Positions 1 through 7,063 of a DNA stretch of 14,643 nt are shown one piece after another. Position 1 is the first letter of the stretch. Each line of letters begins with the position of its first letter. The DNA comes from Larix sibirica (lineage: Eukaryota; Streptophyta; Pinopsida; Pinales; Pinaceae): the NCBI GenBank assembly GCA_004151065.3, contig NWUY0300016160.1, positions 12,740 to 27,382 of the forward strand. The letters run 5' to 3'. The notes beneath the pieces were generated by a model. It was given only the letters and a program-made list of their open reading frames with translations. It searched no databases and was not told the DNA's origin. The position numbers and the translations under genes were made by a program.

Positions 1-229
1 AACAAGTCTTTCTATTACTCAGAACAAGTACAGAGATGCGTTACAATGCCTTAGTTCCTTTTTGTATACGGCTCTCCAACCTATATATATGGTTTACAAA
101 CATTTACATAACTACCTGTCGATTCACTCACTGAATCGACATGTAGTGACCAACACAACGGTTCGACTTGTTCTACGAAGTGGTCGAACGGAGGACCTAG
201 TCAATCGGCCGACTTAGGCTCCTCCAACA
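1..229 (-). mobile_element. Partial LTR of a Ty1-copia-like retrotransposon
   Basis: Read on the minus strand, this stretch would start TGTTGGAGGAGCC at 229, which is the usual TGTTGG start of plant copia LTRs. It has a TATA-like run (CTATATATATGG on plus, 81-92) about 140 nt in, then a pyrimidine/ACTCAG/GTTACAA-rich segment (1-60). That segment resembles in composition and order the R region of the better-supported LTR at 1076-1489. The other end lies outside the window, so no terminal match, primer-binding site or target duplication can be tested. The identification rests on layout and the CA/TG end alone. It could also be unrelated spacer. Confidence 0.4.
117..141. repeat. Perfect 10-bp inverted repeat, 5-nt loop
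   Basis: TGTCGATTCA (117-126) and TGAATCGACA (132-141) are exact reverse complements around the loop CTCAC. A second, shorter pair, GTTCGAC (161-167) and GTCGAAC (183-189), follows. Both lie inside the presumed partial LTR at 1-229, between its TATA-like run and its end, so they may be part of the LTR U3 region. Confidence 0.7.
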
Positions 230-443
230 CAGTGGCTGCTCTTTTCATAGTTGCCATTAGGCTGGTGTGCCTACTTTTGGGCTTTAGTACACGCACGCCA
301 GTTTTGGATGGCAAGAACCCCCATGTCCACATTTCACTAGGGTGGTTGGATGCTCATGCTTGGTACCAATTGACTACATTGATTTGTAGATCATATTATA
401 TTGCTCCTTTTGATGTTTTGGGGATGACATATTCAAAGGGGGA
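230..443. other. Spacer or retrotransposon internal remnant, no gene seen
   Basis: The longest open frame here (232-462, plus) begins with GTG, not ATG. Its translation shows no integrase, reverse transcriptase or RNase H motif and no other family I recognise. The stretch ends in the purine run AAAGGGGGA (435-443), which looks like a polypurine tract and immediately precedes a TG. It may therefore be the 3' internal end of an LTR element, but nothing in it confirms that. Confidence 0.3.
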
Positions 444-732
444 TGGAAGGCAATGCACTTAGGGAGGATAATATGGGGTACTTAGCGAAGTACCCAAGGG
501 GATAATGTATGTAATGTTACCATAATCATGGAAGAGGCATGCTTGGTAGTTGGTGGGTAATAAATAGGCCCATTAGGTAGTTAGAAGAAATAATATAATA
601 ATAAGGGGTAGTTGGCACAATCCCCCTAGGAAACCTCATGAGAAAACATAAATATATATGAGTATCATTGTATTGAGATATGTTGGATGAATTATTTTGT
701 AGAAATGATGGCTTATGGAGTAATTCCTTCCA
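444..732 (+). mobile_element. Candidate short LTR (TGGAAGG...CCTTCCA)
   Basis: The stretch begins TGGAAGG right after a polypurine-like run (435-443) and ends CCTTCCA, giving a 7-bp terminal inverted repeat with TG/CA ends over 289 bp. A TATA-like segment (AAATATATATGAG, about 649-661) lies inside. These traits fit the 3' LTR of a plus-strand element. Against it, no second LTR copy, target duplication or coding domain is visible, and the right end coincides with a local palindrome (723-740) that could create the terminal match by chance. Confidence 0.25.
476..495. repeat. Perfect 8-bp stem, 4-nt loop hairpin
   Basis: GGGTACTT (476-483) and AAGTACCC (488-495) are exact reverse complements around AGCG. 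The hairpin lies near the start of the candidate LTR at 444-732. No T-run follows and no protein site is recognised, so its role is unknown. Confidence 0.6.
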
Positions 733-740
733 TAAGGAAT
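723..740. repeat. 7-bp inverted repeat ATTCCTT/AAGGAAT
   Basis: ATTCCTT (723-729) and AAGGAAT (734-740) pair perfectly around CCAT. It overlaps the right edge of the candidate LTR at 444-732 and weakens the argument that the CCTTCCA end is a true LTR terminus. Confidence 0.55.
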
Positions 741-1061
741 ATTTAATGGCGTTAACCTACCTTAAGGGTTCTCTCTACATTCTTGTGTAGATAAATTTTG
801 GTCATTTTTCAGCATGTGCATTCCCATGGTGGAGATAATAAAGAAAATCACAAGCTTTGACATCAGTCTCATAAGTAGAGTTAAAGTTAAGTGAATCATC
901 AACATTTCACAGTATGAATGCACACTCTGCCAATTTCATTTATGAAGTGTGGCCATTTGCACCCCGGGAAAGTAATTGAAACAAATAGAGGGTACAAATG
1001 ACCAAACTATCATTGTTGCAGCTCCCACTCGCAGAAAATCCTATGCCTATGAGTTTTTCAG
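741..1061 (-). mobile_element. Noncoding leader of the minus-strand element next to LTR A
   Basis: This lies directly downstream, in minus-strand sense, of the primer-binding site at 1062-1073, where a copia element would carry its 5' leader and then gag. The longest reading starting at an ATG near the site runs only about 24 codons, and no gag-like protein or zinc knuckle appears. The element is therefore non-autonomous, truncated, or interrupted by the material to its left. The left boundary is arbitrary. Confidence 0.4.
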
Positions 1062-1073
1062 GCTCTGATACCA
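1062..1073 (-). promoter_or_regulatory. Retrotransposon primer-binding site (initiator-Met tRNA type)
   Basis: The plus strand reads GCTCTGATACCA, the reverse complement of TGGTATCAGAGC. That is the standard minus-strand DNA priming site used by most plant copia elements and many gypsy elements, matching the 3' end of initiator methionine tRNA. It lies two bases (AT) from the TG end of the LTR at 1076-1489, the normal spacing. It fixes the element's orientation as minus and marks 1076-1489 as its 5' LTR. Confidence 0.85.
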
Positions 1074-1075
1074 AT

Positions 1076-1489
1076 TGTTAATAGATTATATATATAAATA
1101 AAAGAAAACAACAATAATAATAAAACACGATATTTACGTGGAAACCATGCTATACATAGGTAAATTACGAGGCAGTGGCAGCTTCAATCTTTTATTATTA
1201 CCTGACAAAAAAGTACAATGCTTTCTTCTATCTCTCTTGTGTTACAATGTCGGGGGGTTCCTCCCCTTTTATGTAATACATATGAGGGTTCCATAAGGAA
1301 CCAAAATACACCACAAGGGTCTAGAAATTTTCATCTCGAAGGCTCCACCCCCACACCCCCGAAGGGGGCCTAATGGGCCTTCCCTCCAACCCCCTTGTGC
1401 ACTCAACACATACGAGCAATGCATGAGCCTAATCGAGAGCTCTAAAGGAAGAATATTGGAGATCTAGATATTGGCTTCATCTCCTAACA
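1076..1489 (-). mobile_element. 5' LTR of a Ty1-copia-like retrotransposon (LTR A)
   Basis: The 414-bp segment is bounded by TGTTA (1076-1080) and TAACA (1485-1489), a 5-bp terminal inverted repeat with TG/CA ends, and abuts a tRNA-Met primer-binding site. In minus-strand sense it has a TATA-like ACATAAAAGG (plus 1265-1274), followed about 70 nt later by an AATAATAAAA polyadenylation-like signal (plus 1189-1199). It then has a conserved-looking ACGTAAATATCG stretch near the end (plus 1131-1142). The right flank begins ATATA (1490-1494), the expected place for a target-site duplication, but the partner LTR is not in the window. Which lineage it belongs to cannot be told without coding sequence. 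Confidence 0.75.
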
Positions 1490-1715
1490 ATATAGATGAA
1501 ATGGGATAGAAAATAGTGCTTATACTGTCGATTATGATGTATAATGATGATGGAGCTGATAAAAAAGTAGGTGAGCAAACTTTGGTTGTTAACAAAAGGC
1601 ACCCAGGGTGGGTCAACAACTGTCAAAGAAGGAACCCATTCAGTGAAGAAGAGGGAATTTTGAGTGGGTGGATGGGCCAAAAAAGAACCAAATGCGGATG
1701 ATGTCTTGATCAAAG
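1490..1715 (-). mobile_element. Leader remnant of element B, split by element A
   Basis: These 226 bp lie between the outer edge of LTR A and the primer-binding site of LTR B. In minus-strand sense they follow the B primer-binding site, so they should be the start of B's internal region. The minus frame across 1477-1728 is open but begins with TTG and shows no gag motif. The plus frame 1516-1701 also begins with a non-ATG codon. I read this as an untranslated leader, with element A inserted about 225 bp into it. Confidence 0.5.
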
Positions 1716-1727
1716 GCTTTGATACCA
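1716..1727 (-). promoter_or_regulatory. Second retrotransposon primer-binding site (Met-tRNA variant)
   Basis: The plus strand reads GCTTTGATACCA, the reverse complement of TGGTATCAAAGC. It differs at one base from the site at 1062-1073; this A variant is common in plant copia elements. Two bases (AA) separate it from the TGTTAA start at 1730, the same spacing as for LTR A. Same orientation, different element. Confidence 0.75.
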
Positions 1728-1729
1728 AA

Positions 1730-2036
1730 TGTTAAATTGTAGAAGATAGGCTGAAAAATGATACTTCTGAATAAACACATAAGCTTATGAGCTTCAAAAA
1801 CATATTCATGTCCTTATTTCTCCAACAAATGTCTATATATGTTCTTTTACAAAGTATTAATCCGGTTTCCATTTGACATATTCAACTTTAATCATTCCAA
1901 CTCATATTTCACATAAACAACTTTAACCAATCTAGATACTATTTGACATAATCAACTTTGACTCTTATCCATAATCAAACATGCATGACACTCAAGGTTC
2001 TTTATGTCTTTATTAACCTATAACTAAATATTAACA
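1730..2036 (-). mobile_element. 5' LTR of a second copia-like element (LTR B)
   Basis: The segment runs from TGTTAA (1730-1735) to TTAACA (2031-2036), a 6-bp perfect terminal inverted repeat over 307 bp, next to the primer-binding site at 1716-1727. An alternative end is the CAACA at 2045-2049, giving 320 bp. A TATA-like ATATATAG in minus sense (plus 1833-1842) is the likely promoter. It is not obviously similar to LTR A, so the two elements belong to different families. The sequence is A+T-rich and lacks CG-rich parts, consistent with age, but there is no second LTR to date it against. Confidence 0.6.
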
Positions 2037-2049
2037 CTAAATATCAACA

Positions 2050-2800
2050 ATTGTCAAATGTGGCATATCATCATGATTGCCACACTATTACTTGTGCCAT
2101 TCTCCACCACAACCACCACCTTCCCTTGAGCCATTTTCCCGCATCCCTAGTCACCTTGTTCAACCCCAAACATGCGCTAGTAGAAATTGAGGATATTGAC
2201 AAGCATGGCTTCTACTATCTAAGGGGACTTGAATCTATAAAGCTAAATGGTGAAATACTATACCTTAGTGTTCAAGATAGACAACAATACCAATTATTAT
2301 TTTGGTGGTATCTTGTAGTTGAGAGTACATAGTTTACTTTTGATATAGAAATCTCTTCTTACATGATGCTTTCTTCCTTGATTACACAATCAAATCACAT
2401 ATTTTCAATTGTTTGGTTCCATGTCCACATTTCTACATGGTATTTATCTTCATTCATCTATGATGTTCTAGAAAGAAGTTTTTCATTTTCTTTCTTTTGT
2501 TTAAGCTAGTTATAATTTAATGTTTCCACCAATTTTTCATTGCCTATTGCTATTTTGCCAATGTTGATTTCTGATTTACTTTTATAAATATCAAAATATG
2601 TATAATTGACTTCCTTCAAATTTATTTAATTAATTAAACAAATTTGAATTTAAATTTTATTTAAATCATTAACAATTTTAAATTATAAACATATAATACT
2701 AATAATATATAATTTACATACACTATAATTAAAATACAATAATTTTTAAAATTTTAATAATACTAAATATAAGAAACTAAAGATGTAAATATATAAATGC
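2050..2800. other. A+T-rich spacer without a supported gene
   Basis: The open frame 2051-2332 on plus starts with TTG and its translation matches nothing I know, although its first 200 bp are less A+T-rich than what follows. 2580-2760 is almost pure A/T with runs such as TTAATTAATTAAA. I see no promoter, RNA gene or transposon end. The region may be unrecognised retrotransposon sequence next to LTR B. Confidence 0.5.
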
Positions 2801-2956
2801 AAAGGTATTATAAAAATTTCACATTTCTATACATCAATTTGAATATATAAATCCAAAAGTATTGTAAAACGTTCACATCTCATACATCAATTTCTTTTAT
2901 AATTTTAAAAGTATTGTAAAGTTTACATTTCTATGCATCAATTTTTTAATAATTTT
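2801..2956. repeat. Minisatellite, about 52-bp unit, three diverged copies
   Basis: Copies begin at 2801 (AAAGGTATTATAA), 2855 (AAAAGTATTGTAA) and 2907 (AAAAGTATTGTAA). Each continues into TTCACAT(TT)CTATACATCAATTT. Unit lengths are about 54, 52 and 50 bp. A fourth partial start, AAGAGTATTGG at 2957, links it to the neighbouring 40-bp array. No coding potential. Confidence 0.75.
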
Positions 2957-3048
2957 AAGAGTATTGGTTATAGAAAATGTAGAGGATGTTTTTAAAAATT
3001 CCAAAACTCTTGCTCAGGTAAGGAAATTCTACTTAGGAAAAGGTAGAG

Positions 3049-3168
3049 AGTATATTTTAAGAGTACTGGTTACATGAGATGTGGGTATAGTATATTTTAA
3101 GAATATTGGTTACATGAGATGTGGGTATAGTATATTTTAAGAGTATTAGTTAGAGGAGATGTGGATAT
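3049..3168. repeat. Minisatellite, 40-bp unit, three copies
   Basis: The motif AGTATATTTTAAGA recurs with TATATTTTAA at exactly 3051, 3091 and 3131, a 40-bp period. The first two units differ at only two or three bases (TACTGG/TATTGG); the third has drifted after GAGTATTAGTTA. A related start (ATTTTAAGAGTATTGGTTA) occurs near 2953, so the array probably grew from the neighbouring 52-bp family. Function unknown. Confidence 0.85.
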
Positions 3169-3475
3169 ATGACTAGGAAGTTTTAAAGTTTTAAAAATTT
3201 AAAATTGCTTTTCGAAGGAAATCCTATTAGGAGGTAGAGAGTGATAGAGTGATAAGTTCATTTGTACAGAACCTTTGGAATAAGTTTTATATTGTTTTGC
3301 AATGTAGGATTTGTTTTTTCACTGTAGCTGATAGGGTTCGTGGTAACTTAGTGTGAACGTTTGAAACTTGTATTGGACTTTTTCGTCCCGGGATGGAACA
3401 AAAATCATTGTGTTATTCTTGCTTTGTTTGCATCCATAAAAACAAGCCAAAAAAGTTGCTCTCAATAACTCTGCT
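3169..3475. other. Spacer upstream of the TATA-bearing minisatellite
   Basis: No gene or RNA is recognised. An imperfect palindrome centred on CCCGGG (about 3381-3405, TTTTTCGTCCCGGG...GAACAAAAA) overlaps the ATG at 3393. The ATG opens a frame to 3644 (83 codons). That frame's only notable content is the repeat described for 3476-3590, so I do not call it a gene. Confidence 0.4.
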
Positions 3476-3590
3476 CCACAAGCTTCTCTATCATATAAAA
3501 GAAAAAAGTTCCCTCCTGCGCCACAAGCTTCTCTATCATATAAAAGAAAAAAGTTCCCTCCTGCGCCACAAGCTTCTCCATCATATAAAC
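3476..3590. repeat. 45-bp tandem repeat carrying a TATA-box-like motif, 2.5 copies
   Basis: Units start CCACAAGCTTCT at 3476, 3521 and 3566. The first two are identical over 45 bp and the third stops after about 24 bp with one change (CTCCATC for CTCTATC). Each full unit contains TATAAAAG (3494-3501, 3539-3546), a textbook plant TATA box; the third has TATAAAC (3584-3590). Because 45 is a multiple of three, the ATG-started frame 3393-3644 stays open and would encode HKLLYHIKEKSSLLR in tandem. The array is about 500-600 bp upstream of the RING-H2 start codon, so it could supply alternative promoters or simply be a minisatellite. Confidence 0.85.
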
Positions 3591-3870
3591 TTTATGGAGC
3601 TCATTTGTCAAACTTGCCGGTTATTCTCATGGAATTATCGATAGGGAAACGACATATGGCACGGAACACTCCTTTTGGAATAGTTTCCAGATGCGGATGC
3701 GTGGATGTTAGACTGTCCAACACGTTAAACCCCATCTATTATGATGCTCTAGAAACATCCTACCATCTAGAAACCAGATTCAGAACCCAACCCACCCACA
3801 AATTCCTTTATTTATTTATTGCCAGTTCCAACTCAGAACCAAATCCAGATCCGCCCCACTTTTATGCGTA

Positions 3871-3877
3871 TTATAAG
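3871..3877 (+). promoter_or_regulatory. Possible TATA box of the RING-H2 gene
   Basis: TTATAAG lies about 210 bp before the start codon at 4086. Transcription starting some 30 bp further on would give a 5' leader of roughly 180 nt, normal for a plant gene. The TATAAAAG copies at 3494 and 3539 match the consensus better but would imply a leader of more than 500 nt. The choice is an inference. Confidence 0.25.
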
Positions 3878-4085
3878 AATAAGTAGGATTTCGATTTACA
3901 TTACATTGAATCCCCTTTGCCCAGAAGATCTGATCACAAAGACAGCATTTTAGAGTCAGTACGAATATCTGTATAGGGACTTTGGTTTGTCATCAATTCA
4001 ATTGCTCCAAGTACTCCGGAATTGCTTGCATTCTGAGAGGAAATAGACTATCTAGATTCTAGACTACAGTTCATATATTATACAT

Positions 4086-4766
4086 ATGGCATTGGCACAG
4101 CCTCGCGTCTCAGTGGGAGAATTGCAGGCCCTCTTTCATTATTTGGATTCTGCGAAAAGCAAGATCGAACGTTTAACAGTGCATATGTTCAATGGCACCC
4201 GCGTATTTTCCAAATTAAACCCCGCGTTCGCATCGATTGCAATCTATGCGCTTTGCACGGGTGCAGGATTTATCATGTGGATTGCCATGAGTTTCTTGGA
4301 TTTGGCAGCGGGGACTCGTGTCGTGGACTCTGCCATACATGTGACGGAGGTTTTGAATGAGCATGTCCTCCCTGCATTGCAGCTTCTCAACGGATTGCTT
4401 GCATTGCTTGTGGGATTCTCCATGCTGATGCGCAGGTTTAATATTAATCTTCGCATTAATATCAATGGCAACAGTTCCAGAATGAATCCATACAACATGA
4501 GTACTTCGTCTTGCCGCTCCAAGATGATCAGAGCTCTGCCCAAAGGCAAGTACGGATCTTTAAGAAGATCAGATGATATAAACAGGAATGATGAATCTTC
4601 ATGTGCGATCTGTTTGAGTTGTATTGGGGAGGATGATGGAGTTCGTATTCTTCCCAACTGCAAACATTATTTTCATATTTCCTGCATTGATAGCTGGCTT
4701 CTTCTTTGTCCAACCAACTCTTCATGCCCTTTGTGCAGGGCAACCGTTATTGCCCTGGATTCCTGA
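4086..4766 (+). CDS. Membrane-anchored RING-H2 finger protein, probable E3 ubiquitin ligase
   Basis: This intact intronless frame encodes 226 residues from the ATG at 4086 to TGA at 4764. The RING-H2 finger occupies residues 173-217, with ligands C173, C176, C192, H194, H197, C200, C214 and C217, in the C-C-C-H-H-C-C-C order of this class. Around it are the CAIC start, the CIDSWL segment with W204, and the CPLCR end, the positions that in this family contact the E2 enzyme. Two hydrophobic stretches, about residues 48-71 and 95-114, should be membrane segments. A basic linker (116-167, many Arg/Lys/Ser) leads to the finger, which is presumably cytosolic. Length, lack of introns and layout resemble the plant ATL family, but I see no GLD motif before the finger and the spacing C200-C214 is 13 residues rather than the usual 10, so it may belong to another membrane RING-H2 group. 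The family transfers ubiquitin to substrates, often in stress and defence responses; the substrate here is unknown. Confidence 0.9.
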   Translation: MALAQPRVSVGELQALFHYLDSAKSKIERLTVHMFNGTRVFSKLNPAFASIAIYALCTGAGFIMWIAMSFLDLAAGTRVVDSAIHVTEVLNEHVLPALQLLNGLLALLVGFSMLMRRFNINLRININGNSSRMNPYNMSTSSCRSKMIRALPKGKYGSLRRSDDINRNDESSCAICLSCIGEDDGVRILPNCKHYFHISCIDSWLLLCPTNSSCPLCRATVIALDS

Positions 4767-4773
4767 CAAGTAG

Positions 4774-4779
4774 AATAAA
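4774..4779 (+). promoter_or_regulatory. AATAAA polyadenylation-like signal after the RING-H2 gene
   Basis: AATAAA begins eight bases after the stop codon. This is unusually close, and would give a very short 3' UTR if used. Plant signals are loose, and a later site such as the A/T-rich stretch TAATTATATTTAAG (about 4951-4964) is just as possible. Confidence 0.3.
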
Positions 4780-5680
4780 TACATGGCGATTGCAAGTTCA
4801 AGGCTCCCCCACATGGGCAAATCCTGAAAAATGGGGGGCATTTCCTCCCCTCTGTTTTGGTGCCTGTTTTCTTTGATCCTCCCTGGAGGTTTTTTCAGGC
4901 AACAAGTTTCAATGATTTCTGTAAATACTTACCTGAGCTGAAATGCACTGTAATTATATTTAAGAGCCACGATTTCATAAATGAAAGTGGTCTTCCTACT
5001 CTCTTTTTTCCTTACATTGCTTTATGGAGAAAGACACAGCATTGATGGATACATTTACTTCTTTCTAACCAAGATCCCAAAAAGATATTGGACTTGTCAA
5101 TGATTTCTACTCTGAACTTATACATTTCATGCTTAAACTTGATTCTATCTCCTGTTTTACAAAGCATTAGTTTAAGGAAAATGAAACATGTTCATTTAAA
5201 GGAGAGCCTGATGTTTGTCAGCTGGGATTATCATGAAGATAAGTAACTCCATTGCTGCTTTAGTGTACCTGATTTTGCTGCTGAAGTGATATAGAGTTAG
5301 ACACAAAAAGTCATGATGGAAGTGGTCGTCACTGTGCTCTGCCAATGCTTGGTGATGTCAAAAATAATTTTTGCACTTTACTATATATTAATCACATCAT
5401 CTACAAACCAAAATTCCTCTAGAGGATGAAATTGCTGCACGTCATCCTGCATTTGAGAATGTTAACCGCTGGAGAGTGGTAAATTTCTCAAGCCATGGCA
5501 AACAGATTCTGCAATTGAAAGAATATCTAAAGCCCAAATAGCTTAAAACTGAAACCTATCAAAACTGCAATCTCTGAATACTCAAATCTACAAATGCATG
5601 TTGCTGGAAATACTAACAGAAATTACATGGAAACAAAAATCTAATCTACACTGTTTTTATTAAATCTGGAAAAACAGTTA
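4780..5680. other. 3' flank of the RING-H2 gene, no further gene seen
   Basis: The first few hundred bases are probably 3' UTR. The frame 4857-5045 starts with a non-ATG codon and has no recognisable motif. No tRNA, transposon end or conserved protein is visible on either strand. The composition is more balanced than the A+T-rich blocks elsewhere, so an old gene or element fragment could hide here unrecognised. Confidence 0.4.
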
Positions 5681-5775
5681 CAAACTCTCTAACGGTATAC
5701 CTCAAAATCATAAAAACTATGGCTAGGAAAAACAAACTCTAATGCTATAGGTCAAAATCATAAAAACTGGCTAAC
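5681..5775. repeat. Tandem duplication, about 50-bp unit
   Basis: Two copies begin CAAACTCT at 5681 and 5733 and share the exact 17-mer TCAAAATCATAAAAACT at 5702-5718 and 5752-5768, followed by GGCTA. The middle has diverged (AACGGTATACC versus AATGCTATAGG) with a small deletion in the second copy. No coding role. Confidence 0.75.
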
Positions 5776-6171
5776 CAACACAGTGATGCACCCTTCATCC
5801 CTTTTATAAAATAAGAAACAAGACACAAAGTATCTGGAGACATACGTGAAGTGCCCCTAACTGACACAGTCAAAACCTAACCCTAATCAATTCAGCAAGT
5901 GCGCACTCCTGCACGAATAGCAGTGCCAGAGATAGTGCACCCCAACTGGAGGATGACTGTGGCATGTATGCATCCACACTCAGGATCTACAACCCCACTC
6001 AGCTCCTCGTGCAAGTGCAAGTGCCCTAACTACTTATGGACCTGTGCCCTTCTCTAATATTAGATGATGCGTACAAAAATCAACTTCTAGTTAACTGGAA
6101 GCTAAATTTGAACAGCAGTTACAATTCTCAAAATATTCCAAGGTTGGCGCATACATACTGGAGGCATGCAT
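5776..6171. other. Spacer, no supported gene
   Basis: The plus frame 6036-6224 begins with ATG but has no family resemblance and runs into the 149-bp repeat. On the minus strand a 41-codon stretch ending in TGA at 5892 lacks an ATG. Nothing else is recognised; the stretch is relatively rich in GTGC/GCAC motifs. Confidence 0.4.
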
Positions 6172-6471
6172 GCACCCTCTCCATCTCTCTCCTACATAAT
6201 TTATGTACCCCTCTATTTTATTAGTATTGCACCTTTCCACAAACTGTTAGAGTAGGATAATTTTATAGCAAATTGTTCTTAGTTTTGAATGATTTTTCTT
6301 TATAATTGCAGTAAGGTTTTGCACCCTCTCCATCTCTCTCCTCCATAATTTATGTACCCCTCTATTTTATTAGTATTGCACCTTTCCACAAACTGTTAGA
6401 GTGTAAGTTAATTTTGTAGCAGATTGTTCTTAGTTTTCAATGATTTTTCTTTATAATTGCAGTAAGGTTTT
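6172..6471. repeat. Tandem duplication of a 149-bp unit, two copies
   Basis: Copy 1 (6172-6320) and copy 2 (6321 to about 6470) both begin GCACCCTCTCCATCTCTCTC and end in TTTATAATTGCAGTAAGGTTT. They differ at roughly ten positions, mostly a small indel cluster after CTGTTAGAGT. The end of each unit, a T-rich tract followed by GCAG, looks like a plant intron 3' splice site, but no exon is recognised after it. The divergence suggests an old duplication. Confidence 0.9.
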
Positions 6472-6660
6472 TGACTGATTGTTAGAATTACAAGTTTTAA
6501 TCACTGTATTTCTATGATCACTGTATTTCTCTGAGCGTATTTCTATGAGCATGGGTTTATGAATCCATCTACAGTGTCAGAATTTGCGAAATTGCAGAAT
6601 TCATTGCAAAAATTGCATTGTTCTGTTACCAAAATCCATCAAATAACCTACCAGAGAGGG
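6472..6660. other. Short spacer before the 52-bp repeat
   Basis: ACTGTATTTCT and related short phrases repeat near 6504-6545. An ATG at 6559 opens a 70-codon frame to 6771, but its second half is the 52-bp tandem repeat read in two different frames and it resembles no family, so I do not call it a gene. Confidence 0.35.
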
Positions 6661-6764
6661 AAGTTTGCCCCAAGATTAGATGGCTTCCAAAACTGTCTTC
6701 TCTCTGCCACTAAAGTTTGCCCCAAGATTAGATGGCTTCCAAAACTGTCTTCTCTCTGCCACTA
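6661..6764. repeat. Perfect 52-bp tandem duplication
   Basis: The unit starting AAGTTTGCCCCAAGATTAGA at 6661 is repeated without any change from 6713 to 6764. Exact identity points to a recent slippage or unequal-exchange event, in contrast to the diverged copies elsewhere in the window. It could also be an assembly artefact, though a 104-bp array is short enough for ordinary reads to span. Confidence 0.9.
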
Positions 6765-7063
6765 CATATAGGAACCAAAAGCAGTCCAGCTGGAGCGACA
6801 TTACTGCTGGATAATACTAGCTGAGCAACCAAAGGTAAAAAAATTCGAACAGAGGGATCCCCTCCAATCATGACCTCTGATCCTCCATCTTTTTCACTGA
6901 CTTGCTCCCCTTACCCTCCCTGGTTTGTTAAAGGCAAGGGATTGCATTCCTGATTTAGCTCCTGTAATTTTAAATCAGAGATTTGCACCAAGTCCTTCAG
7001 TTCTTTAATATATTGGCTGAGAAACAATTATTGGTGTAGTATGCGAGAGGGAATATTCTCCTA
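6765..7063. other. Spacer, nothing recognised
   Basis: About 300 bp without an ATG frame of note, repeat or transposon end. A pyrimidine-rich stretch (CCCCTTACCCTCCCTGG, about 6907-6923) stands out slightly. Confidence 0.4.

Noticed and set aside
3393-3644. 83-codon ATG frame over the 45-bp repeat
   Set aside because: Apart from the repeat it has no protein-like content or homologue I know, and it ends in the upstream region of the RING-H2 gene.
4244-4663. 139-codon minus-strand frame opposite the RING-H2 gene
   Set aside because: It is the antisense shadow of a clearly real gene, and its translation has no motif.
5892-6020. 41-codon minus-strand stretch with several Cys and Gly residues
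   Set aside because: It has no ATG, is bounded by a stop on both sides, lacks clear splice sites and matches no family I can name.
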